From Patiria pectinifera (lineage: Eukaryota; Echinodermata; Asteroidea; Valvatida; Asterinidae), in NCBI GenBank assembly GCA_029964075.1, contig CM057136.1, forward strand, positions 15,302,381 to 15,366,380: DNA of 64,000 nt, in the 5' to 3' direction. The notes beneath the pieces are model-generated. The model was not told the DNA's origin, ran no database searches, and worked only from the letters and a program-made list of their open reading frames with translations. Every line of letters starts with the position of its first letter. The first letter of the stretch is position 1. Shown here one piece after another: positions 34,032 through 45,600 of this stretch. The translations under genes and the position numbers were made by a program.

Positions 34032-35278
34032 TTTGTTGTTGAATCCCAGGCTGACCAAACTCATAGCACTTGCTTGGCTACACCCGTGAGATGCCTTAGT
34101 TTTGCTCTCGAAGTGTGGTGGGAGTTTTTTTAATAATAACTGCCACATTAATGTTGCCAAAACAGTAGTGTTCCAGGTTTTTGCCGTGATCGCTCACCCA
34201 GGTACACATTACACGAACCTTCAATGTGTTTGAATGAACCTGTTAGGCAGCTCTTTTACTTCGAAAAGTTTAGGTGTATAGACATTTGGGAAGAATTTCA
34301 TACATGGACATCACAACCTTTCCCCTACAGTGACCTATCAGCCATCAGAAAGTGATAGCATGTCCTAAAAAGTCATATTTACCAGGGAAAATATTGAAGC
34401 CTTTACTGAGAAACCACTTGGAATTTTTCAGACCAGTCTCATAGGGTTTGTGCACAGGGTGTCAAGTGATGTCCAGGTATGGAACTTTTTCCAGACATTT
34501 AACCACCACAAGAGTGGCCCAAACTGTGGTGTCCCTTGAATGTGCGGTGATCACATTTTCCCAGACTCGTACATGCTTTACAAGAAAAAAGCACACTGAA
34601 CACTTTAACTGATGATTATGATTAAATAATACAGTTTTATTAGATCATTAATAATGTACAAATGTACAAAGGTTTGGGTTTATTTATTCCTAATAATAAG
34701 AAAAATCCAGACAGTGCATATGAATGTTTTCATTTGTGGCCTATTGCGGAGTAATGAACCAGAAAAGCAAGTGAAGCCAGTTTGCTCATATGTGGAATTC
34801 ATATATTTCCATATTCAGTTCTAATTTTTTCCTCTGACTACTAAGCCCCCCCAGATAGCAATTTCATGTCATCAAAGTCAATTTGAGCAGTGAGAAAATA
34901 CAAGCATTTTCTTAGAAAACACTTTTTTTCAGTCCACTCTCATAGGGTTTGTACACAGGGTGTTGAGTGAACTTCGCAATATGGAAATCTTTCCATATTG
35001 TGATACATGTATATTGCGTGTTATTTCAATGCTATACAAGATTATTTATCTTCAAAATAAACTTGAATCCTCCATCCTGATTGGTCGATCCATGGCAACA
35101 AACCGTGCTACAAATATCACAATTAGCACGGTCTATAAGTATATCGCACTCCGCGTATTTGATGATGCGAGCGCCATTCCAGCTGCACGCGCGGATAACT
35201 ACAGTAAAAGGTGACTGTAAATATAAGCATGCTCGTTCACTTTACTGTGCGTCAAGTTTGCTTAAAGATAAATTTGTT

Positions 35279-35411
35279 ATCCCACTCGCGCTCGTGGAAC
35301 ACGGAAAATGTAGTGCGTCTGCGTCCCATATACCACTCGGCCTGCGGCCTCGTGGCATGTGAGACACAGATGCACTACATTATTCCATGTTCCACTCGTG
35401 CTCGTGGGATT
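35279..35411. repeat. 130-bp palindrome (foldback element)
   Basis: The left arm ATCCCACTCGCGCTCGTGG, then CGGAAAATGTAGTGC, pairs with the right arm GCACTACATTATTCC, then CCACTCGTGCTCGTGGGAT. The inner part, CCACTCGGCCTGCGGCCTCG, is also palindromic. Arms are about 60 bp. It is GC-rich against AT-rich flanks, so likely a recent foldback MITE. Confidence 0.75.
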
Positions 35412-35772
35412 ACTAATATACATTTGTAGTTTGAGCCAACTCTAATATTTTACAATCAATCTGAATCAGAAATGCTGTAATGTGTTTAAAGCATTAACGA
35501 GAATCAACTTCAAATCTAACCCCGTAAATTGAACTTTCATGGTGTAAATTCTCACCGAGTGGTTTAGAAGCTATTGTAAAGTAAAATAAAATTTAAAAAC
35601 TCTACAAGGTGAACATTACATGATGTCACTTTACAATGAAGCTAAAACACATAATACCGTCATCTGGAAGAATTTATAATACAATTCAATATAGGCTCAC
35701 CTCCTAAATATTGAACACGACGTTCAAATTAAAAGGTAAACACATAAACATAGATCTAATGTATAAAGAGGT

Positions 35773-35778
35773 TTTATT
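35773..35778 (-). terminator. Candidate polyadenylation signal of ADMP
   Basis: Plus-strand TTTATT gives AATAAA on the minus strand, about 860 bp beyond the ADMP stop. An alternative lies at 34636-34641. Without transcript data the choice is uncertain. Confidence 0.35.
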
Positions 35779-36635
35779 TATTATTTACATTCAATATACT
35801 GTAGTCCTATAGTATGTGCTGTTTTCCTAGGAAAATAAACTACACTCTTCAAACATTCTGTGGGAGTACCTAATCAGTGGCAGTGTTTAAGGGAAAAAAT
35901 TGTTGTAAAGCGGATTTTAGATTGTGTTGCATTTATTTCATATTGTGATTTCTGCCCCCCCCCTTTTTTTTAAGTAATGAAAAAAGGGGAAAACCTTTTC
36001 TACAACTGAAGCTGTCTATTGTTTGGGCTAAATAAAAGGCAGTGGTTCATATTTCAAATCTCCCCCCCTCAAAAAAAATGTACAAAACTTTACTTTTGAA
36101 TACATAGCTGGGTGCTATTTTCCATTTACTATTCACAAATTAAAACAAAATACTGTTAACAGAATAAAATTATCTATAACGGATGTTAAGAAAGATTGTT
36201 TTAGCCATGATTAAAAAAAAGGAGAAAATCCTGTACTTTGTACTAGTTGTTGGCCAAGAGTAAAGGGGGAAATGAGGCTCCTTGTATGTACATTAAAGAC
36301 ATGCAAATATAACCACTTGCAATATTTTTTTACACACATATATTTAATACACTATTTTTCCATGAAGAAATCGATGACGCGAGACAGTTGTACATGTAAA
36401 TATTAGATCATTATACATTGTACTATGAAAAGAATTAAGGAATATTTCTGTTTGGTGATCGTTCTCAGGATATAACTGGCCTTCTTGCAATATTTTCAGG
36501 ATAACAGTTTGTAACTGTTCCATTCCAGCAGTTCTTTAAGACTCAGTGGACCTCTTTACTCTTTCAACTTTAAAATTCCTTTAAGAAAGTCCTTTTAATT
36601 GTGCAGGGTGTTTCATGTTGAATAAAATGTCTGAA

Positions 36636-39600
36636 TCAGCGGCAGCCGCAAGCAGTCGCAACCATGTTGTCGAACTGCTTCAACACCACGTTGCTGTCGC
36701 TGTCAAAGAACAGCACCACGATGGGGTCCAGTTGGCTGGGAACGCAGCATGGGGCTGCCACGTCGGCAGAGATGAGATGCATCAGGCTCTGCACCGTGGC
36801 GTGGTTGGACGGCCGTACGGCTTGACCCAGCGGGAACGGGCATCGCCCCGCACACTCGTACGCGTTGTACCCAACCGGGTAGATGATCCAATCTGACCAG
36901 CCGATCTCGTGGAAGTCCACGTACATGGACTTGCGGGCACAGGTGCCCTTGGGGCTGGCCTTCTTGCCACTGCTGCCACCGGCCGTTGCCGAGTCTTCCG
37001 TCGGCGACTCCGTATCTAAATCCTGCCGGTTGTCCCTCCTGTTTCTTGAAGTCGCAGCTCCTGTTCGCGTCTCCTTGGTCGTTGTCACTTTGTCATCGCT
37101 GTAGCGGTTGGTGTTGACGTTTGGCGTGGGGCCGGCTTGCGTGGAGTCGGTGAAAGGCGGCGAATTGAGGTTGCCGTAAGTCTCAAAGAATGTCTCATAT
37201 GCACTTTCTACAGCATCTGTGGGAGATAAAGTTATACGTTTCTTTAAGAACCATCTTCTGATCCGTCGAGTAGCATTTTATTGACAAAAGGTGGACCTGT
37301 ATAAGTTATCTCCAAGTTCGCTATGATTGAAATTATTTTGCCCCTCCCTTTCAGAAATTGTGACTGGTTAGTCCACTATTTTTCATATTTTAAACCACCT
37401 AGGGCTAGAAAAAGTCGCTATGTTCAGTTTTTTAAATGTTCAGTTTTTTAAATGTTTGGAACATCAGTTGTACTTGGTGATTCAGTCAGTCAGTGACTCA
37501 GTCAGTCAGTGACTTTGTCAGTCAGTCGGGACTCTTGTCGGTCAGTGACTCTAATCAGTCGGAGGATGATAGGCATGCCCCTTCGGGTTCAGCAATAGAA
37601 AACAGCCCCTTACCCTGGCCTGTGTGTGCGCTGTCCATCTGCCTCAGGTCGCTGGTGTACAGCACCAGGAATGGATGCTTGGTAGGATGATGCTTGCCCT
37701 GCTGAGCGAAGCGGATGAAGTTCTCGTCCATCGGTTCCCCGGTCAGGGAGCTGATGGTGACCAGTACACCAAAGTTAGTTGACTCGTCCGCTAGCCAGCT
37801 GGACACAGCTGAAATAGAAGACCAAGATATAATTCACAATGGTACTGTCTAATAATTGTGTTTCTTCTCCATTTGCCAGAGAATGCGGATAATACATGTA
37901 CCTATTATTTTCTGCAGGATTGGTCCACAAGAAAACATTTGTAAAATGTTTATTATTCTACGCGATTGAAGTCTGCAGTGATGGTTTCTGACTCTGCAAC
38001 TTATTTTCTTTGTACAGACTCTTTTTAGAATGGCACTCTTTTATTGCACTTTTAATCTCTATCTCCTCTTCATTTTTTTCCATAAATGTTAAGTTTAAAA
38101 TGTTGACGATGCGGACTTTCAAATAACATCTATATTCATGGCACGCAAGATGCTCACCATCGGTGATACTGAAGACCTCCCATTCCGTCCCAACACTTCG
38201 GACCAATCGCAGTCCAATCAGTTTGGCGCCCTCTATCGACGTGGGGTCCTCACTGGCAAGCTGATACAGTTGGATCTGTGGCGGGAAAAAATAAAGTAAA
38301 GTTTTGTCGTCGGTGAGATTACAGTTTGTGGTTGTCCTCGTTGCTGTCATATGAAACTGCGATCATATTCTGCACATGCAAAATTCAAGGATTATTGATC
38401 TTTCGTTTCCTATGTTGGTAGTCCCTCGTGGATCGGAATGGTTCAGTTGGTAGAGCACATGTGCGGTGTTCCGTAAGTCCAAGGTTAGAATCCTACTTCA
38501 ACCCATTACAAATTTTAAGGATAACGAACCTGGTAAAAAGGCTGCCTCCTCCCAGACACAGTGACGGTGGGTCGCATCTTGGGCTTGAGTCTGAAGAGAT
38601 GGAGTTCCGCCTGGAGTAGCATCTCCATGGCAGGCACGTGGCTCAGGTTGAACTGGAAATGAAGACGGTGCTTGTCCGCTAAAAATAGAAGAAAAAGAAT
38701 CAAAGAGGATGAAGTTAGAAAAGTGAGAAAAACTCCCAAGGTACCTGTCTCATTGTGTGACCTCTCCGCACGGGCAAAGCGATGGGATACTTTCACAGCA
38801 GTCTCTTTCGCGTCGTTACTAGTGGCCGAATCTTGCCAATGCGGCCTCAGTTTTAATAATATTAAACCTTGCAAATGGGACCACTCAATGACTATTAGCC
38901 CACAGAGGTTGGAGAGAAGTGTGTATTGCCATAAGTACACGCTTTGAGGGTGTATAATCTGGCTCCAATGTTGTGTTGAGAAGAGATGGTTACTGTACTT
39001 TAACGAAAGCTATATTGCTTAGTACATAGTAGATTATTTTGTTTAAATGCTAAGAATCCCATTTACGTTTTCACTTGTGAAAAATTATGAAGAGTTACGC
39101 CTGTGGTGTCTTTTCAGGTTATCTGCCGAAGTGGGTTTTTTTTCGAAAGAGACACGAAGGCAAGTAGTACAAGATACAAGCGCTGGGCATTAACAATTAC
39201 TCTCTAAAGAACAGGTGTACAGTATTGTTGAAATCTGACAATATAAGCCGAAAACCTCGCCACGGGTCAGAAGCGGTAAAATTTGGCTTTTCAAAGAAAC
39301 CAATTCGAGTCAATTACCATACCAGGTCTGTGTCGTTATGGCGACGTTCAAAGAACGCAACTTTTTCTCATCACCGAAGAAAATTTGGTCCTTTTACTAA
39401 ATCATAACAAATTAGCCCCACCCTACGCCCACACACACTGGGTGCGTTTTTGTTTAACAACAACCTCTGCTAAAGTATTCTGCAGAAAGTGCCGGATTAA
39501 AAAAAACCGAGGACCCACGTGAAGCGCCCAGGTGTGTTTGGACTATTTTTGGCGGGAACCCAGTATTAAACTTTCATCTTAACCGACACGCATGCCGAGC

Positions 39601-42600
39601 ATGTAATCAGACGAATTAATCGGTAGGCACGTTTGTACACACCTCCAAAGTGGTTTAAAAAGAAAACTGGGAAAACAATTTCCGGATTTTTTTTTATTTG
39701 ATGCTCTGTTTCTCTTAGAATTAAAATAGGTAGGCGGGGCTGCGCGAGTAAACCTGCATGGTTTTATACTACATGTATACAACAAAGGCCTTTTGTACGA
39801 GTGACTTTGAGTTTCCTTTATCAAAATTGTATAAACTTCTAGCCTAGAGGACAATGGGCCTTTTCCCTTGTACCTAATTTTCCGGGGCACAGGTGTCGTG
39901 ACTATGGGGTATTGTAATAAAAAATCGCATAGCAAGGATAATTCGGCTGCCCAGGGGTTTTGTAATACGCCCAATCATTCACCTGCCAAAATTCCTATTG
40001 AAATTTCTCCAAATTGTTACATGTTTGGTCAGAAAACCAGGCTATTATTGTCATTAATTTCTTGGGACTTGGTGACTTATTGGATTAGTGTCGGCTCGAC
40101 CAAACACGGGCAATTTGAGGACGGACGTGTCAGATCTCGTAAGCATCCAGTTACAGGTATAGCCTATTAGCGAGAATGTAAGCACAAACCCGAACTGCAC
40201 TTTGGAGCTCACAGGAACCTACAATTTGAAGGGTTCTTGGGGTTGGAGGTGTATTAATAACACGCCTGATCTAAAGTTTGGATTTTTTTAACTGACTACA
40301 AAAAGTACTTCAAAATGAAGGAAATCGTGTAGCAACATTCAAATTTGAAAGGATGTATTGCGTCGATGCATCGCTAGGGACTCCAAGGAAATTTTACCGT
40401 AGTTGATCACGTGGCCATCTTGATTTGTGGAGATACAAAAGTTGGACGGTTATGTAACAACATTTGGCACATTGTTCATGTAGTCCTTATACGGTAAACC
40501 CACCCATTCTGTTTGAAATTTGATCAAATGGAAGATTCAGAAAAATATGGCGCTGTCTGGTTGAGCATGTCGCTGTTAGATCTAGAAATGTAGAACGTCT
40601 GGCAGAAAACTCCAAAATGTCTCTTTCAATGCGTACACCCTTCCATCAAAATTAGGGACCCCTCGGACGCACCTCATTGAACCCCCTTCCTGACCCCATT
40701 TCTTCCCTCTTCAGATGCAGACCAGACCTCAGAGCTGAGTCACGGAAACAGGCGGTCATAGAAACAGCCCCTGTAGCCTCCCACCTTACCGTCACAAAGT
40801 TGGTGGACATGTCATCATCACGGGAAAGGGGACATGCATGTCCCCCCCCCCCGAAAGGGGACATGCCCCCGGCTCCCCGCCCTCAGGCCTCCTGCAGCCT
40901 GCTTAAAAATTTGGGATGGCCATAAGCCAAGTTCCACCTCTGAATGAGGCCCCAAACTGCCCCCTCTGGAAATTACACTCTAGACATACGCCAGGAGAAA
41001 TTTTGTTCACTTTGTAGACATGCACGTTGGCCCTATTAACAGTGACTTATGTTGACAAGTACGACTGGCTCAGACTAATGAGCACAATCCGGGCTTCAAC
41101 CTGGTTTTTTTTTATCACCATTGGATGGATAAAACAAAATAATATCGCACAGCACACCGACCCACGGTGAATCATTCCAGATATGATGAGTCATCGTTCA
41201 TTGGGTCGTAATCCTCTGAGGGGTGAGCTAAGGGCCATTTTGTGATTTCTGAAAATCGCATTTGGAAGTTAAGTCCCCCAATTTTCCGGGCTTATTTTCT
41301 GGCGACTTTCAAATTTCAACATTATCCCGTTCAAAACGGTGCACTTAATCGAAAGTGGGCGGTCTGAAATTGCAGTAATTGTGAACAGCGTTCTCATCTT
41401 CAAGGGAATTTTGTAAGATTTTATCCATACAAAAAGTTACCATGATAGCAAAATTTAATAGCAATGCTCCAAACCTTGGAAAAAGCAGTACCCACGGGAT
41501 CGACCAACGGATTCCACTTGGCCGCCCATTTAAAATAAGTAAATGGAAATACAAATGTACATGTAAATGGGGTAAGGACTTTCATAGATTGAATTTAGTT
41601 CTTTAGGTAGTTATGTGACGCAAGATATACTTTGCTTTGCCAGCATGCACATGTGTTTTTTGTGACTTGCTCAAGCAAATCACGGTGTAGGCCTACTGCT
41701 TCATCCATGTTCCTGTACTATTCAGGATCATCATCGGCTTTAGCACTTTACTTCGTCTGGAAACCTGGGTGGGACAAAAACCGTGGGTGGCTTCTAAATT
41801 GGAATGATCAGGATGAAAGTATGACGTCAACTTTCTACGTTTTAAAAGATTTACCACATGGCACAAAGCACGCTACATTTAGATTATTATAAACATGACG
41901 CTGTGCTTGAACGTAAAAACATCAATACCATTTTCCGATTGTGAAAGCCTGACTTCACGATTTGTTGACGCCAATAGGACTTCCCGAGACTTCCTGGTAC
42001 CTTCCAGAATGACTAGGCAGAAAGAAAGGATTTTGTGCTCTTTCATCAGCACCTGTGGGCACCAGTCTGGCCCGAATGGCGCGGGTGTTAGGTCCAGGTA
42101 CGCGTGCACCCACCTGCCGCCCCGCCCCCCTCCCTAAAATCTGATTACTCATCCAGCTCCAACCTGACCACACTTCTGACAAGTGTTCACCAGTTTCACA
42201 AATCTACAAGAAGCTTATATGCTAGCATCCTATCACCTTTACGATCAATGTGCCGACACCCACTTGGCACACCTGTTACATGTGAGCTTTTTGATATCAG
42301 ACTTAAATCTCAGATTTGAGCAGCCAGCTCCAGCGCCGCTACACACCGGTGCCAGCAGCATTAACACCGGCGGCACCTATGGGGATACAAACATTAGCTG
42401 TACCGACGATCGTAACACCGGACGAGTGGGGATAGACATACCGTCTTCTTACAACCTCTCAGTAGACACGTGTACCCACCTGCTGCAAAATGTCCACCTG
42501 AACAAGGTTTGTCCATGTTTCAAGCCTCGTCCTAAGGTGGTAAAGAGCGCCACCTCCCGAGTAAGGGAGATACATGTTATTGTACATTTGGTTATTGTTT

Positions 42601-45600
42601 TGGGGCCATGAGGAAAGTTGTGCGTATACTTTTGGTAAAGAAGTGCTATCGTGTAGATCCAAACTGGAGCTTTTGATATAGTGACGGGTTTGATACCAAA
42701 TGTAGTAACACATGTTTTTAAGAAGTCATGACAGCGTATTATATGTAGCTTACAATACCCCACCACAGAGCAAGTGTTTCTCCCCAAGACTAGCTCCTAG
42801 CTCACAAATCCCCATAACAACTTGTCATGAGCAAGTGCTCAGGTAGAAATTTGAATCCTGTAATTTGGAGTCATGTTCTTCGCTTTTACCATCCATTTCC
42901 CCCTTTCGCATGCGAAAAAAATTGTTTGCCTCAAAAATTGATTTATGGATTTCCACGCCACGAGAAACCACCCCCAGGATATTGTATAAAATACTGACAG
43001 TTTGATGAAGGACCTCTTTGATACGGAAACCAGTCAGGTTGCACATGACTTTAACAGATTGCACCACCGGGACGCCATCTTAAGAGACCTAAAAACCTGT
43101 AGTAAGTTAATCGGTCACGATAGCGCATTAGGCCTACTATACGTAAACCCTAATTACGTTCAAAAAATTGACATTAATGACTTAAGTTTAAAGGTGACTA
43201 ATAAGCAGCAGGACATGGTGGAATGAACATGATCATGGTTTCTCTCAAAAGTTGCACTACCCTTTAAAGTCGGGTTAACCTTGAGTCAGCCTGTCATCTG
43301 CTCAGCGTTGTAGACGTCAGGGATCAATCCGGAGGCCAAACTGTGTACACAATTTACACACCTGGGCACCGCCCTCTTGGCCCCCAGGCAGTCAACTTGT
43401 AAACTCTTTACTGTCATCACCTATCCACCCCACTAATCATGTACTGACATACATAGCGGCATAGGCCTCCTGCTTCACACAGGGGAAAGGAATTCTGTCA
43501 AATGCAAGGTTCAAGTCCCCCAAACTAAGGTCTTACCTAGACTCGAATTGTTACACCCATTAAATTGTGTTTGCCCCTAATTTTTTTTCTACTACTTTGA
43601 CATTATATTTCGATTAAAGAACCCCGTCAAATTTGGTAAAAGACAGATTTATGTTAGAGTTTATCTCATCTTTGTTGCGTAGACTTCAGCTGAGTGGGTT
43701 GCATACCATCTGAAAATTGCTGTATTAATTTACGCGAATTTCTTTTTCTGGCGGAGGACTTGGCTGGCCAGTCTATGTTCGCAGGTGCGTCGAACGTGTA
43801 TGTTTCGTCTCAACAAAACTGGTCCCCTTGCAGCAAAAACAAATACTAATAGCATAACAAATGGCTGGTAAACAATACACGTTGGGTTATGAAAACAGAA
43901 TCGGACAAAATGCACGCCACAATGCCAAAAGGATGAAACTGCGTTAATTTGTGCTTTCAGCAACAACGAACGAAGGGCAAATAGTTCAGGAAAAAAGGAA
44001 CTTCTACGACCTTGACGATTCTCTTGCATTGTGGAAATTGTTATCAAACTGTAAGCAAAGATTTATACTCAATGTTTCTTTTTTACTAAACCGTGCACTT
44101 GCTATATCTCCGCTTACAACCTGCGCCGGAGAACGCTTGACGAGTCAAACATTCCGTACAAGTTTTCAAGCAAATTTAATTTGAATATAAAAACATTTAA
44201 ATACCTACATGACTCGGAGGGCTTGGGTATTTCGTGGGGAATTTGAATCTGCGTATACATTGAGATGATTCAGTGGTTGGAATTCTATCAACAGCATGGG
44301 AAAGTACTGTTCACCAAGCACAACTCTTCAATTGTCCAGAACAATTTTAAGTTGCTGGAGTTTTGTGCAACACCACTAAAACCGTCATGCGGAACAAAAC
44401 TGTTCAGCTGAACGAAGTGGAGACGGATGCAGGCGCTCGGTGTATAAAGTGGAATGGAATACGTCATGAAACTAAAGTGTACAACAAGCAAAATGTAAAT
44501 GGCTAGTCATGTTGCCCTAGAACACGAAAATACACGTGGGTGGACGAAAGACTGATGGAGTGGAAACCAAGACAGTGAATGAAGATGATCTGGGTCAGAG
44601 GAAAATGAAGAACATTGAGGAACTAGAGGGATGAAAGGCGTGGACATTGGGAGGGCTGCAACCTACAGAATGATCTTGATGACGGTACCTGACTGTCTTG
44701 GGATCGCAACCCCTGTCATTTCTTTCAAGGCTTCACCCTAAAGGATGAGTGCCTCTCTCTTCACGTCTTTCAGATTTCCTCCAGAGGCACAGCTGTCACT
44801 GGACTCAACATTTCTAAGGTAAGATTGTATGTATCTGAGCTGATTCTATAACACTGTTGTACATGCTGTATACATCACTATATGCAGTGAACATTACACC
44901 ACTTGACAGTTGTTACAGTATTCTAAAAACCTGCTTATTAATCTCGGATTATGTTTATTAATCTTGAAAGCCAAGGCCATCAAGGATGTAGCGTTAAGTC
45001 ACCACATGATGAGTCAGCTCTAGGGAGGGGAAGTAGGGGGAGTGGGGAGGGAGGGGGAATGAAGAACAGCTTGTTCCAGCAAATACCAAGGTCGGGTCAA
45101 GGTCTATGGGCACCTCTCTCGAAGATGTTCCTAATAAATCCAGGTTCTTGATGCCCTGTTTCAATACATCTTTAAGAGCTCACTCTAAAAAGTACAGGGT
45201 GTAAGGCAAAAAAAAAAATAAGTCGGTCTCTGGTCAGCGCGCGCGTCGATTTTAATCATGCGCGTCAATCTTTTTTTCCCCCAAAATGTTCCGCGGTAGC
45301 TCCAACAGCGCCCTCTATTGCCGCACCTCCTCAATTTTTTTTTACAAAAGAGCACCAAGGAATGGGAAATTGCACCAAGGCAAATGATCGAGAGCACCAA
45401 GGCAAATTATGGAGGACACCAATGTACATGAGGACACCAAAAAAACAAAATAGTACCCCACCTTGTCTGTACAATCAAAACACAAAAAAAACAAAAAACA
45501 ACAAAAAAAAAAGCCGCGTCGCCGCGTCAATTCCGGAATTTTGGTCTGACCAGAGACCGAATATTTTTTTTTTGGCCTAAAGTATACAGTGGTAATCCGA

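Larger units (their letters stand above)
33581..36635. other. CHCHD1-ADMP intergenic region, including probable ADMP 3' UTR
   Basis: Besides the elements listed separately (33780-34031, 35279-35411), a 45-bp direct repeat occurs at 34426-34470 and about 34921-34970. It shares TCTCATAGGGTTTGT and ACACAGGGTGT. The stretch from about 35450 to 36635 is AT-rich and probably ADMP 3' UTR. No additional gene is supported. Confidence 0.55.

Noticed and set aside
36615..36896. Plus-strand open frame opposite the ADMP last exon
   Set aside because: It is the antisense of the conserved mature ligand domain, whose seven cysteines and stop codon define the real gene.
42183..42611. 142-codon plus-strand open frame in ADMP intron 1
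   Set aside because: No recognisable domain, no supporting splice context or polyadenylation signal, and unremarkable length for random open frames here.
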